Made by a program: the position numbers and the translations under genes. A stretch of DNA of 64,000 bases from Datnioides undecimradiatus (taxonomy: Eukaryota > Chordata > Actinopteri > Lobotiformes > Datnioididae), in NCBI GenBank assembly GCA_008933995.1, contig WARS01000029.1, positions 21,698,879 through 21,762,878 on the forward strand, written 5' to 3'. The stretch's first letter is position 1. Each line of letters opens with the position of its first letter. Positions 31,669-44,389 of this stretch are shown here, piece after piece. Below the pieces are notes generated by a model. It had not been told where the DNA came from, did not search any database, and saw nothing but the letters and a program-made list of their open reading frames with translations.

Positions 31669-33365
31669 AATTTATAACCCCAAGAATGGCTTTAGAAATA
31701 AGTTCATGCCAGTGCGTCGACCTATGAGAGGTGGGCCAACCAAACTCAGTATGCAAAGAGCAGTTATGTGGCAGATTATAAAGATTAAATAAAGAAACAA
31801 TCCACTGTTTGGCCAAGATAGATTCAAGAATAAGGGTCTTATCACTAGATATGTGTGAAACATATTATAATTTGGATTTTGTTAAACATTGTTGGCCTTG
31901 ACAAAATGTGAATCAGTTAAGGGTCTGAATGGCGATAGAGCAATAAATTACAATGTCATCAGCAAAAGTGAACATCTGAATTCGGTACATTTGGGTATAA
32001 ACAGTGGAAAACAGTGACCCTAAGCCCCTTTCAGACTTGGAATAATACTAAAACAACATTGCTGGCTTAAACAATGGCATTTCCCATTAAGACATAGGTT
32101 GCCTTTCTGTTCTTTTACCCTTTCATTCAGATCAAATAGCACATTCGGTGACAAGAGACAAGTGCCATTGATGCATAAGAGTTTGATCACAGGCTGCGCC
32201 ACTGAATATTTGAAACTTATTTTGTGACTGAAGCCTGAATTAAGGCTCAGAGCACAAGGGTGAGGAGCACGAGGGATGCTCAGCCCCCACTTCATTGAGT
32301 TCACTGAAACACTTTGACATCAATTTGATTATCAAAGTTACTAGACGGCGCGATCTGGAGCCAGTTTTATTACACCAGACTGCTGCACACACACCATCTC
32401 ACACGTGTGTCTCGCCGGATATTTGTTCATTCGACAGTTGGCTAATATGAAAAGTATCGAGAGGTGGTGCTGGTCTTATTATTGAATCTGATGTTGCACA
32501 TAAGAGGGTGATTGAGACAGTAAATATATCCCAGTGATGTTAGAGGGCGGAACATCATCTGCATTTAATCTCTCTGTGTGCTTTGGCTTCTTCTGCTGCA
32601 GCCTTATGTTAATCTGACAGCATTCAGTTCAGATTTGTGCCATACTGAAATGTTATGGAGACGCTTCCCCTTCAATCTAATAAAACTGCTTACTGCTTAC
32701 TACTTATTCATGTATGAGACCACCGTGTTTAATTGCCACCAGATTGACGTAAAGGGACTCTAGGTTTGATCCCTGGGGAACACCGTATACCCCCAAATAA
32801 GGGTAACTAGAGGAAAAACATGTAGCTTGTGCTTTTTTGCTGACGGTATTCTTTAAATTTAAAGTATGAAACACATTTATGCTGAAGGAACTCCAGAAAA
32901 AAAAGTGTTTCATAACTGTTTTGGAGAATTTGTTTTGGAGAGCGCTGACATTTTTCAATATGTTTCCCGACTGATAAAGTGAGAGGAGGTACACAGCAGT
33001 CAGAGAAAAGCATGAAAGGAGCCCCATAATTAAGTACACATACGTTCTCATTAAAATGTGGTACTTTGAAATGAGTCACAAATGCACCACTGAAAGGCTA
33101 AAATAATTAGGGACCTAGATAGTCAATGCATTTAACTATTTTTCATGTTTTTGGTAGATGACAGGAGACACTTTTATGGGCTACATAAGAAAAAATACTG
33201 ATATTATTGCAAATATTGGACGTATATATGGATGTGGATACATGCTGGACAACTGCAGTGAGAATTCTAATGATGATGGTGATGAATTCAGATGTTTGAC
33301 CTTTTGACTGATGCACTAGGTGTCTAAATCATCTTCTAGTGACTTTTAATGTCTTTTATCTCCTT
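31669..33365. other. Unique sequence, nothing firm
   Basis: Short minus-strand frames at 32020-32304, 32704-33051 and 32807-33079 have no recognisable domain. The part near 32330-32540 (GGCTAATATGAAAAG, GGTGATTGAGAC) is mildly enhancer-like. Confidence 0.35.
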
Positions 33366-34540
33366 TACTGAATACAACATATTCTTTACAGTGCCTTTCC
33401 AAGCAGTGGTGCTTGAGGAGATCAGACAGACTTTATAACAAGTCGAGAATTACTGGGAAAAAGATGCCTCTGATACCTTTATGATCTCTCTCTCAGCCTT
33501 GCCTGCGGAGTGCTTATATCTGATCTATGCATACTTCCAACGGGGGGATGTAAATTGGGAAACAGTGAGCTATAAAGTCCGCGTGCATCCCCGCAGTCCT
33601 CACATGACCACTGATCCAGCGAAGCACATGTGGATATTAGTATTCAAATTGAACCTTTTATATCACTGCTGGGGGAAACTTACAGCCTGTTCAGAGAGAC
33701 AACTGTTCCAAGGATTTTCTAAAAGGGCTCAGTCATGTTTCTTCCAGCTGAACGAAGCTGCTCCCTTCTTTGCTTCTGCTGTTTCCTGGTGCAGGCTTTG
33801 CTTTCAAATCACTTCAAATTAATTTCCCACCGCCTTGTTTTCATTCGTTTTCCACGTGCAGTAGGATTGCATAATTTGATAGATTTAAATTCTTTCATAC
33901 ACCCCGAGGGCTGGGAGGAAAAAAAAAAAAAAAAAAAAGCAACCTCATTAGAGTGACAGATAAACCGCAAATACAAGAGCGGCTGATAACGGGCTTGCAG
34001 AAAGAAATTTAATTACCTAAAAAAAAAAAAATGGAGAAAACAACAACTGCACTCCCAGGAAACAGATCACAATGCCCTGACTTCTTAAATAGCAACAGAA
34101 CGCCGTAACAATGGTAAGAGAGATAGACCGAGTGGTTTCAAAACATTAATAAAACTGCCCAATTAGAATTTCCACTGGCTGTTTCGCGCGCCGACTTGGT
34201 AAAGTTATGAGTCTGCGTGCAGAAGTGGTGCAAGGCCTAGGTGCTAATGAGGGATGATGAAAACCACAATCTAAGGGGTGTTATCTGCTGTCTATTGGAT
34301 TTGCGCTCATTATTCTGCGACAGTCATTCTCATCACAAGGGATGATCTGTAATCTCCCTGTTCAGATGATGCCTTTCATGGGTGTCTGCTAGATCATTTC
34401 TGCCCTGCGAAGGAACTCACAGGCCTTTTTTTTTGCTCCCGCTCACGCGTTGGCTCACTTCGTTTCAGTAACGGCTGTCACAGTAATGAGTGACCGACGG
34501 GACAGACATGACGTGGCCGAGGTTTGCATCATCCAAGTGC
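33366..34540. promoter_or_regulatory. Candidate conserved non-coding element block
   Basis: Unique sequence with CAAATCACTTCAAATTAATTTCC, TTGCATAATTTGATAGATTT, AAGAAATTTAATTACC, AACATTAATAAAACTGCCC, CCAATTAGAATTTCC, GGTGCTAATGAGGGATGATG and GATCTGTAATCTCCC. The long A tracts at 33919-33938 and 34020-34031 interrupt it. The plus-strand frame 33481-33822 (113 codons) has no domain. This is a candidate enhancer cluster, not tested by alignment. Confidence 0.45.
33919..33938. repeat. A20 homopolymer
   Basis: Twenty consecutive A on the plus strand, flanked by GGGAGG and GCAACC. No SINE body is recognisable upstream. Confidence 0.95.
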
Positions 34541-35665
34541 TAGGAAATGGTCATTACACTCAATTTTCCTCTGTTTGCTCTCCATTTGAAGTCCATGAAT
34601 CAGAGGCAACGCTGCTCACTTAAGCTGAGTCAGACCTTAAAAAGCATTTGGATCATTAGGGTAACAGGAAACTCTATGGAAATGTACGAAATAATCCATA
34701 AAAAAATACTTTTTTTCTGCTGTGGCACTGAAAGCTGAGCTTCTTCAACACTTTGCAGCTCGTTCCTTCATGGAGGAATGCAGCTTTTGTCAGGCTGGAT
34801 TTATAGCAGTTGCAACGCATGCCAATGGTGACCTGGAGCCACGGCAAAAAAACATTTACTCTGTTGAAGTGGGTAATGCTACAGGAGTGGTTTTTGACAA
34901 TTACGGGCATGTTGTGATGCCTTTTTTGGGTTGTTTTTGCCAGAGCCGCATTGCAAAGTGTATGGGGGTGAGCTGTTGATACTTGAAAAGAAAGACTTAC
35001 AGCAAAACAGTGTTAAAGCTTCATCTAAAGGAACAAGAAAAATCGATTAACGCAGACGCATTCAACGGTGTATTCAAACAGTGGATATAAAAAGACTTCA
35101 CAACCAACCACAAAGGGTTCCTAATAATTTGTTTTGTTGTTTATTTGGTCATATGTTTGCTATAAGATCACATTAAAGATGGAAAGAGGCTGATATTCAC
35201 ATTGTTCACGTTCAAGGGGTGTGTACACTTTCTATAGTCACCGTACTGCGTGTCCGGATTCATTCCTAAAGTCAGAATCATAACCTTTTCCCCTAACCTT
35301 AACCATGTGTTGGATCTACCTATAAAAGCCTTTATCCTGCTATAGCTGCCACAGACAGATCTAATGTGTCACTGATTTGCTCTTGTAGTGTAATGCAATC
35401 AGTATTTTGTTATTATTTATGCTGATACGTGATGACGTTGAGGTGGCCTGCAACAAAAGGTCTGTCATCTGCAGAATGTCACAGCACAGAAAACCAGTCA
35501 TTATCCGGCGCTGGAACGAAGACGGAAAATGATATCAATGATAATAAACGATGCCTTCAGAAAAACATTACAGTTAAATTCATAGTACTAGACTCCCATG
35601 GTGCACAGCAGTTGGGACTGAGGACGGCCATTGATTCATTCACAGCCTCCATTTTCACAGCATCC
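34541..35665. other. Unique sequence, nothing firm
   Basis: Overlapping short frames at 34674-34910 (minus) and 34722-34979 (plus) are without domains. CCCTAACCTTAACCATGTG near 35291 resembles a dispersed-repeat word. Confidence 0.4.
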
Positions 35666-35683
35666 TTTTTTTTTTTTTTTTTT
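35666..35683. repeat. T18 homopolymer
   Basis: Eighteen T on the plus strand. Overlapping frames encode Phe or Lys runs from it. Confidence 0.95.
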
Positions 35684-36639
35684 CCCCTATTTGAGGATGA
35701 TGTGGAGATTATGTGAAAGCTGTCAGATGGAATCAGGTTAGTCACCAACGAGCTTGCCGTTCGAAGCTGTGACTGTGTCGTGGTGACACATACTGTACCA
35801 GAGAAGCCCATCACACGCTGATCAGACTTGGCACTTTTCTCATGATCGCAACATATAGCAAATCAGCGGAGCCCAGTGCGAGGAATGCAGGACGGGAGTG
35901 TGGAAGTGGATACTGCATGCGATAAATTTCACACTTCCAGTCTGTAAACATCAGCAAAAACTTGAATTTCAAATACAATGGCGTGCCATCACTGTACAGC
36001 CTGTGTTACACAGAGACAGAGCGAGGGCTTGCAGCCAGTATTGTGTAGTCAGGACAGATGTTTGGCTAGCTGTATGCAACTCAGTCTACCTAAACCTCCC
36101 ACTGCAGTGACAGGTCAACCAGTTATTAGCCCTTCAACATAGACCCTGGATGCACACACACACAGTAGACGGTATGTTTTTTCATATATGTTGGTCGACA
36201 AATGAAATGCAAACCCATCGTAGTATCTACCTGCAACAGCCTCTGTTGTCAACTGTTGCGGCGGATGGTGGCATCTGACACGCTGGTGTGAAATCTCCTA
36301 TGTAGTGTGTGTTTAAGTGTCCATTCAGGATATTTCTGTGATTTTTAAAGCTGTGTGTATTTGGCAACTGTCTTCTCATTGCCCTGTATTTACATGACTT
36401 TTTCCCGTCACCACCACAGACAGTTTCGCCTTTCAGCCTTTTGTTTTGGCTTCGGTAACAACATTTCCAGTGGGCGCAGGAAGCTGTTCTCAGCAAATAA
36501 GCTCTTAAAGGACGTTGTCCAGCTAGCTAGCATAGTGATGCATGTAGCAGATGCTCCCAGGGAACGAAACAGCACCACAAGATGACTAAGCATTGCAATA
36601 ACATGTATCAGCTGGGCACATATGCTAATACTGATCTAC
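35684..36639. other. Unique sequence, nothing recognised
   Basis: Frames at 36227-36496 (minus) and 36355-36585 (plus) overlap and have no recognisable domain. No repeat was recognised apart from CA-rich words near 36153. Confidence 0.4.
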
Positions 36640-36728
36640 TGGATTTGAAACTGCTAATATATCAATGTTGTGTTTACACCCTGTTATTTTGCCCCCATGG
36701 GCCAAGAAAACCCCCGGTTTAATCACTA
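36640..36728 (+). repeat. Degraded fish repeat, second copy of the 0.9 kb type
   Basis: AATATATCAATGTTGTGTTTACA followed by GTTATTTTGCCCCCATGGG and CCAAGAAAACCCCCGG has the same word order as the 888-985 copy (GTTGTGTTTACA ... TCCCCAAGTGGC ... AAAAAACAG). Confidence 0.5.
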
Positions 36729-36889
36729 AGAATTGAAGAAGTGACTATAAAAAGTTGATTTGTCGCTTTGTATTGAGTGCTCTTGGAAGCTTACCATGTA
36801 CCCACAGCATTCCCAGTTTGATTCCAGCTGTTGGCCTTTGTTCACTGGGTCTGGATCATACTGAGTGTTAATTTAGGGAATAAATCAAC

Positions 36890-37440
36890 ATTAAAGAAAA
36901 CAAACAGGTTATTGGCTGCTGAGAAACCGTGGTACACAAAGAAAACTGACTGACTCTCCCTGAGGTCCCGCACCACAGCATGTTTTATGATTCAAATGAA
37001 CATAAAAATCATTTGAACTGGGCACCAAATGAAGCATCCGCGCCATCCACGCCTCTGCTTTACATTTCAAGTGAAAATCTGCCAAACTCTGGTTCAGAGA
37101 GGCCCGATAACTCATACGAGCCTGTCAGGACGAATCACAACAAACACTTGACTGGGAGGAGTTGCACTTTGAAGAACACACTCAATAAATCTGATGTAAT
37201 GTAATTGATAATACACGGGGGAGACTTGCACAGTTGGGCTGCCACATGATGCAGACAATGCTTTGCAATTAAACTCTCATACCGTGGTGCTGAGTCAACA
37301 ATCATGACCAGAGTCATCCATCCAGTAATACGCCCTGGGTGCATAACAAATGAGTCGACATTAAACAGAGAACGTTGTGTTTGACACATGAAGGAGTGGC
37401 TCACTGTTTCTCAGGACTAATTGTCTCTCATTAGTATGAA
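36890..37440. promoter_or_regulatory. Candidate conserved non-coding element
   Basis: Unique block with GGTTATTGGCTGCTGAG, TTTTATGATTCAAATGAAC, GTAATGTAATTGATAATACACG, TTTGCAATTAAACTCTC, AATCATGACCAGAGTC and GACTAATTGTCTCTCATTAG. There is no repeat signature and the texture is strongly enhancer-like. The plus-strand frame 36980-37204 has no domain. Confidence 0.45.
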
Positions 37441-38764
37441 AAGCATGACATGATGCGGTTTATGCAGCAAGGCAGCGAGGCGTGTTGGAGATGTTTACCG
37501 ACGTGGCGGCTCCGACGTTTTCTTGTTTTCATTTCTTCTCTGTACTTAAGAGAAAACAGTCCGATCCATGTTTTGGGATTAAACAGAGTTAAAAGTGACT
37601 TCAAGAAAACTCACAAAATTGCATTTAATGTGCAGTAGCATCCATGAAATACTTAAATCAAGCAAACCGCAAGAGAAACGCACGTGTGTTTCAATTCGTG
37701 TGACCTTGATTTAAGGCGGGAGGACTCCAAGGTTTTAGAAGAGCAGCAACATCAGTGGTAGTCGGCAGCGTCTGGAAATAAGCAGAGCCAGACACAAGCA
37801 CAGAAGCCGATCCACTGAAGCATCCTCCTTACTGAAGTGCCGTTTAGCAAGATACTGGATCTCTCCCGCCTCTGGGGTTGTGCTCTGCAGCCGAGCCTGA
37901 CCTTGGACCTCCCTGTGGATATTCTTGTGCTTGTTCTTTCTCTTGTTGTGAGGATCAACAGAATGTCAAGGCTAAAATGCCTTCGCACAACACACAGAGT
38001 GTAGCCGAGGTTCATACGCTCTTAAAAATATATGTTACGAAATCAAATGTGACAAGCAGCAGGGAGTCAAAGACGAGGACAGAGCAGAAAGAGGCAGACT
38101 GACCAATCAGGAGACGATGTGAATTATGGTCATACTGGACGAGTGTGAAGTACACACTTCACCTCCAGTTATAAAGTAAAGCAGAAAGCAAGGGTGAGGT
38201 CGTCATTGGGCTGTACGGACGGGTGCCGCTAACCACCTTCATGGGAGAGACTGCAGCTTGCATCCTTTCACCTTCGCAATAGATTTATAATTGCTGAAAG
38301 AGGCCAACAGTGGAAACTCAGGATTTAGATTTATCATTCATCGTCGACTTTGTCCTGCTGATGAGCGAGGTAACACTGGATGCATGAATCGTTATGACTC
38401 GTTTATTATTGGTTGATTGTCATTATTGCTGTAAAACATGCAGGCAAAGCAACTCAGCTGATAGTTGCTAGTAGTGACTCAAGCAGAGATGAGTGATGCA
38501 CACCCGCAGATTTTTAAATATTATAAAACGTGTTGTCTCCAACAGCAAAATTGGTGCATTTCCCCTTGAACCACGCTGTTGCCGCGCACACGTAGACAAG
38601 AACAGCTGTAAAAGTGTTCACGAAGCTGTTTGCAGGGCTGATGCAACCACACATAACCCATAATGCAATCTGGGGTCTTTGAACCTGGAGTTGAAAGTCC
38701 TTGTCTGACGATACAGTTTGGAGAACTGTGGCGACCATGACTGGAATAGCCACGCATTTTATGC
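37441..38764. other. Unique sequence, patchy enhancer-like texture
   Basis: Short frames on both strands (for example 37752-38015 minus) are without domains. TCGTTTATTATTGGTTGATTG and GTCATTATTGCTG near 38399-38432 are homeodomain- and HNF-like words. Nothing firm. Confidence 0.35.
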
Positions 38765-39042
38765 ATGGGAAATTAACCGGCGGTTATTGATTTTAAAAGA
38801 GCAAAACCTACTTCTGACCTGATGAGTTTGCCACCTTAATAACAACCTGCAGGTCATTACACTTTTGGCCGTGCAGAGTTTGTTAACAGATTCTCATTAA
38901 TGCCAGTCCTTAGAAAGTGCTCTGTCTCCGAGCAAATTCCCTATGGTCTGAATAGTTTTGCCAATATTTAAACACTGGGAGGCTGCTAATACTTGAACTC
39001 TCCAAGATTTTGTATCCACAATGGAATATTAAAATGCATAAA

Positions 39043-39079
<37 letters not shown>

Positions 39080-40620
39080 CTTCCACTCTGGAAGTCATGA
39101 GAATCTTTGTGGCACATAAACATGAATGATTTTGAATAAATATGTATTATCCCCCGGAGCACAGTTGCTGGAGTATATTCATTTGGCATAGTTGATTGCC
39201 TTTTTCATAACCTTCGCTACCCTCATGTGCATGTTTTATGGAAAATAATTAAACTATGACAAATGTGTACCTCGAGCAATGCAAAAAACTATATATGAGA
39301 TCATCCCCCATCAGCAGCGGCCCTGGAGAATCTTCTTGAAGATTTTACATCAAAGGGAAGGAATTAGGTTCAACGTCGCTCTGTGTTTTTACTTTACCAA
39401 CACTTTCAACATCCTGTTAGACTTTTGTGGCTGCTAATGAAAGTAAAGGCTAATGTGTTATGAAAAAAAAAATAATGAGACACATAATTTGAAGCTATTT
39501 ACAGGCTTGCAACATAGTGTAAATTGCCCTCTACAGTATCATGTCATCCTCATTTTCAGTCCAGGGTATGTGATAGACCTCGAGGCGTTGTTAATAATCT
39601 CGTGTGAATGGAAAATATAACAAATCGTGATCTTGTACTGTGGATAATTCTGATAGCATCTCACAATGTTTATCTCGTGCTTCCCTCCGCCAGCATCAAA
39701 TAGCATTTTTATTTTACGTCGGTGCACACAAATATACTTCCCCGCAACCCCGGCAAAGAAGAGGCAAAGTTTTATGTAAGTGCACTGCCGATGAGCCTGA
39801 CATGAATAAATGAACAGGTTTGAACTGAGTTCGTTTTGGACCCAGAGTTATTCCACAGCATCAATTTAACAGGCCCCAGTTGCAGCATCAAACAGGGTCA
39901 TGGCTAATTACTATTCACTTTGACTAGAACTAAATAATAAATAAGCTATACGCTTATATAACCCAGAGCAGGGGGACGATACCAAGCAGCTCCATCAATA
40001 ACACGACTGAAAAGAGGCTCCTGCGCTCTGCATAAACATTAAAATTCTAAATATCTTAAAAAAAAAATAAGTGGGGAATAATTTGCATCTGCTCACGGAG
40101 TCACACAATAGGATGTAATATAACAAAGTGTACGCAGTGTGCAATGCAATCTCCACTTCAAGTAAAAGCTGTCGACCCGCCTGATGAACTAACCTGCTTG
40201 AGGTTTCTGCAGTTAGTAACTCGATACACAAATCATCTGCCTACTTCCCTCCTTCTCACCTTGAACGCACGCACGGACACAGACGCGCGCGCAGACTCCC
40301 ACCCACTGAAGCACATGTGTTGCTCGGTGCCACTCTGTCTCGGTGGGGTAATCGCTGCAATCTGACCACCCACCACAGCAGAATACCAATGTGCGCCACC
40401 TCTTTGTGTGCCTTTATTTGCAGGGCTAATTATGAGAAGTTTTGTCTGGTAGTACACAAAATTTGCATTCGCCTCTGCATAATAAACTTCCCTCCTGCTT
40501 GAGTCTGTGAGTTTTTCTCTCTCCTCCTTTTAAGACGACGCCGCTTCCATTTTGTACATGCCCAACTAACTAATTAGGGACTGAGCGTCATATATCTGCA
40601 TTTAATGCTAATGGTGGACT
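38765..40620. promoter_or_regulatory. Candidate conserved non-coding block
   Basis: Unique stretches with TTATTGATTTTAAAAGAGC, CACCTTAATAACAACC, GATTCTCATTAATGCCAG, GGCTGCTAATGAAAG, GTTGTTAATAATCTCG, CATGGCTAATTACTATTCAC and GGGCTAATTATGAG, ending in ACTAACTAATTAGGGAC. Octamers ATTTGCAT occur at 40081-40088 and 40461-40468. A (GT)17 microsatellite interrupts it at 39045-39078. It is likely a series of separate enhancers, not one. Confidence 0.45.
39045..39078. repeat. (GT)17 microsatellite
   Basis: Uninterrupted 34-base GT run, the longest pure dinucleotide repeat in the window and therefore the most likely to be length-polymorphic. Confidence 0.95.
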
Positions 40621-40879
40621 AAACTGTACCTAAACAAAAACAAGGATGCTGTGGAGATAACAAGGTGCGGGGTATCACTAAAGATGGAGCAACTGTTTGT
40701 CCGGGCAGGTAAAGTAACAAGAAACCCACTCATTACATTGTTTTCCTTACCTGCTTGTTTATGTATTAGAAGACAAGTATCCCAGCATGCATCAGGCTGA
40801 AACGCATGTCATGTTGCAGGCAAACGGTGCACTAAAATGTGTTTTTCTGTAATTTTCTGGAATTTGTGATGATGATTGT
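40621..40879. other. Spacer, nothing recognised
   Basis: Ordinary AT-rich sequence. Confidence 0.4.
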
Positions 40880-41025
40880 TGGGTTGACATTTTGGTAAAT
40901 GCACCTGTTCGCCTTCATTGTGCTCGTGTGCAGCTAGAGCCAGGGGGATAAGTAGCCTAGCTTAGCACAAAGACTGAAAACGGGGGGGAAAGGGCTAGCG
41001 TGGCTCTGCACAGAGCTAAAAACAA
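40880..41025 (+). repeat. Dispersed fish repeat (AGCTAGAGCCAG ... AAAGACTG type)
   Basis: The order GACATTTTGGTAAATGC, GTTCGCCTTC, CAGCTAGAGCCAG, CCTAGCTTAGCACAAAGACTG, AAACGGGGGGGAAA, GGGCTAGCGTGGCTCTG matches a very common repeat of percomorph fish. The known version reads TTTGGGAAATACGC...GCTAGAGCCAG...TTAGCTTAGCATAAAGACTGGAAACAGGGGGAAACAGCTAGCCTGGCTCTG. This copy lacks the middle part. Class unknown. Confidence 0.7.
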
Positions 41026-43670
41026 TTCCTTGCCTCCAACCATAGTCCAAGAAACTCAAACGTCATGACAGCAACAGAGAGGAGGCAGCCATGTGTTGCA
41101 GCATTGCATTCTGGGTAATGGTTGCCATTACCTCACATCTTTGTTCAGTAGTTCTCTGTTGTATTTTACTTTTTTTAATCTGACTTGTTCTTGAAATGTC
41201 AGAATTATTTATTTTAGTTATTGTATTTGATACTGCGAAGTTAACATGCATCTATTTCGGCACTTGTTACTATAATGTTACACAAATGAAGAGTTTTTGT
41301 CATTTGTCATGGCAACACAAAGTGAGCAACCCATGACTGTTAATGCCGTCTAATCACAAGGAGGCTCGTGTCGAACATGTACAGTTTAACTAGGTGGTTT
41401 CGTAACAACGCTGGGGCACGCACAGTCAGGGCACACAGACACAATGCTTTGCGCTGCAGGTGCGTTGTTGTTCCCTGCGAGAGCTCGCTGTCTTTTTATC
41501 CCCCGGTTTATCTGCTCAGTGTGCGTTGCTTTGACTTCTGCGTGCCTGAGGTGTAATGAAGGTACCCAGTCAGGATGACACCGGAGCATTTCATGCGCAG
41601 GTTTGCCTGAAAGCACACATGGAATTTCTTTGATGCGTTGTGTAGTTGTGCAGCCACCTAGATGTGCAACGTTAGCTGTGTAGCAGCAGCAGCTCAACAA
41701 CAAACAACACGGCTTAGCCATGTGTGCGGAGCTGCAAGCGCATGACGGCTAAATGTGTTTTGATTGCACCGTAACCTGTACCTGTGTGAAAATGCTGTGA
41801 GCACACAAACGTGTGTTAGCAAATGTTGCTGAAGGTGATGTTTGATTCCTTTGTTTTGGCTTTCAAGCTGAAAGGCAGAAGAATTGCACCCTGTTAGCGA
41901 TCAGTTTCCCGCCTGAGAACGGTTATTGCAGTTAATAATACAGCAAGTGCTCACCGTTTCACTGTGTTTTCAAGTTGGATAAAATATAAATACCGCCGTC
42001 TCCTACCTCTACCGTTACTGCGGCTTCCGGTACCACAATGCCTTGCGTTGCTCACTTCACGCTCCCATTGTCTGGACCTTAAAAACAGCGGAGGCACAGC
42101 AGCTGCTGCACGTTCGCCCATCTTAAAATCTTGTCGCTTGGCTCTTGCAAAAGCAGTTGATGCTGTTTTTTCACCCCCAGAGCTCAGCTGTCAGTCGTCG
42201 GTGGTGCTCTCTTATCTATCTCCTTTGTCTCTGATTGCGCGCTAACCACCCAGTCTTTCTTCTGTTTATAGCAAAAGATTTCACCCTTTCTGCTGAAGCA
42301 TCACTTCTTCTGCACAAAGCACGTTTTAAACAACAAATGCAGAAGCTCTCACGAACCTCGGGTTGAATCACTCTTTTATGGTGCGGAGCAGCCACGGGAA
42401 TTCATGTTTGTTTACTAAAATGATCGGGTCTTTTGCTTTGAGACAACAAAAAAAGAGGGTGTTTGTTGTTCACATAGATGGAGGAAACAAATGAGCGCTC
42501 TTCAGTAATGTATGGACACATGTCAGTTATGATAATTGCTAAATTATTGATCCAAACTCAATCCTCCCTTCTGTTCCTCTATGTCCTTTGTAATCAGTTC
42601 TTCATCTGCCCTCCTCCAGCTGAACTGCAGGGATCACAGCAGTATGAGCCACAGACCTCTAAACCAGTCCAGTAATCTATTTTCCTCGGTTGTGGGCATG
42701 CATGCAAGGTGCTATTCAGCGGCGGCAGCAGAGCAGTAAAGTCTGAGATGGTATCTAGCGATGATATCGATGACTACTCACACACGCCTCTTGGAAGTCA
42801 CCTTGCACAGATGGCCGTGCTGGCTTTCCCGAATGCCGTGCCGATCTGTGTCACTCTTCACCTGCGACAATCCCAGCGACGAGAAGAGACGTCGAAAAGT
42901 GTGCACGTCAACGGACGCTACTGACCGCTTGCTCCAAAATCAGATATATTAATATGCGAATGACAACCTCCGCTCTTCTGTCACCACGGACCTGGCTGCA
43001 GGGATTTGCTCTCATTCTCCACAACAGAATAAGCGAGGTCAGCACATTGACGTTGAATGTTAAAGGACGGGTTTGCTGATGTTCTACTTTTTGTTTTTAC
43101 TGTCAACAAATCCCTGAAATGAACTAAAGCGCAGTCGAAGCCTGTTATGTCTTAATTTGCAGTGCCAAGGAGCTCCATTGTTGTCCAAAAACGATTAAAA
43201 ATACATAAACGTGCCAGAAATAGGGCACTCAGGGGAGCAGCAAATGCGTATTAATCTGCGGCTGAGAATAGCCCCCGACGAGCGCACGACAGACGCTCTC
43301 CGCTTTAACTTTTCTGTAAAACTTAAGCGCACAGCTGTTTTGGAAATGTATTTATCCTTTTTTAAAAAGAAAATAAAGTGTATCTTTGTGACCTAATGTT
43401 AAAGATTTATGTCTTCAGGGTTGAGAGCATCACACAGAACTGAGGAAGTCAAAAAGTATCGACAGATGGACCCCTGACTTTGTCTTTTCACGGCATTTGC
43501 TGACAAAAACAAATACGTGGATTACGACCGGCCTTGTTCTTTACGGGCGGCAGGTGGTGTTCAGATTCACCGCAGTGGTGTTGGACGGGATGGGGTTCAG
43601 GTTCAGCGCTCTTTGCAGACCAGACAACTTCTTCTATATCAGTGCTTCTGTGTTAAGCTACAGGGGCGTG
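41026..43670. other. Unique sequence, nothing firm
   Basis: These 2.6 kb hold GC-richer patches near 41400-41560 and 42000-42240, with overlapping open frames (41386-41721 minus, 41964-42245 plus) that have no recognisable domain. The words GCATTCTGGGTAATGG (41105) and TCAGCACATTGACGTTG are not diagnostic. The patch 42940-43060 is mildly enhancer-like. Confidence 0.35.
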
Positions 43671-43710
43671 GAGGCTAGCCATTAGCATGCTAACTACTGT
43701 AGATATCTCT
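43671..43710. repeat. Short family B-like fragment
   Basis: GAGGCTAGCCATTAGCATGCTAAC is typical of the TTAGCATGCTAAC repeats elsewhere in this window. It is too short to orient reliably. Confidence 0.35.
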
Positions 43711-43859
43711 GCAAAATAATGTCTTTAATAAAATGTCAAAAGTGTTTTGAGCTTGAATTCTTGCATGTTGTGCCGCTTAAGCAGGAGAATCTTCTGAACC
43801 CATGAGGGAACAACTGATCCTTCGGTTTATCAAACTCAAATTCAGAATCGGCACTTTTA

Positions 43860-44085
43860 AAATGATGCAGTTTAGTTACTAGTAACTTAAGAAGCAATGT
43901 ACTGGAGTAAAGAGAGAGTAGAGATATTCTCAATACTCAAGTACAAGCACCTCAAGTTTGTACTCAAGTCCAATACTTGAGTCAATGTACCTGAAGGTCT
44001 GAAATACGGATTTCACTTTGGACAAAGTCTACTCTTCCTGTGACCCCTCGTGGGGCTCCTGACCCACAGGTTGCGAACCAGTGTT
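43860..44085. repeat. Two adjoining degraded fish repeats
   Basis: GTACAAGCACCTCAAGTTTG, TACTCAAGTCCAATACTTGAG and TCAATGTACC match the common AAGTACCTCAAAATTGTACTTAAGTACAGTACTTGAGTAAATGTACT repeat. It is followed by TGACCCCTCGTGGGGCTCCT and GACCCACAGGTTGCGAACCA, resembling another common unit (GGTCCCGACCCCCAGGTTGGGAACCACTG). Both are old and mutated. Confidence 0.55.
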
Positions 44086-44389
44086 ATGTACCAAACCACT
44101 TCTTTGTGGACCTCTCTTTGTGTGCAGGGAAAACTTCTTTTATTGGCCTTAACTGGAACTGAGAAACCAATCAAACCAATGAAAAACAGGCCCAAACAAC
44201 TGAAGTAATGTAGATGATAGACGTCCACATACTTTTGTCAATGTAGTGTATTTTAAAACATACAAAACACTGACACACATTCACAAAGACACACACACAC
44301 ACAGAATCAACCTCTGGCTCTGCACACACCTGTGACTCACCTCTTGTGGACTGCGAGGCCTGCAGAACGAATGTGACACGTGCACGTAT
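44086..44389. other. Spacer with short (CA)n
   Basis: A short CA tract lies at about 44288-44302. Minus-strand frames over it encode Cys-Val repeats and are artefacts. Confidence 0.45.

Noticed and set aside
41100..41122. Promoter-type GCATTCTGGGTAATGG motif (ZNF143-like)
   Set aside because: Only a partial match and no CpG island or exon around it.
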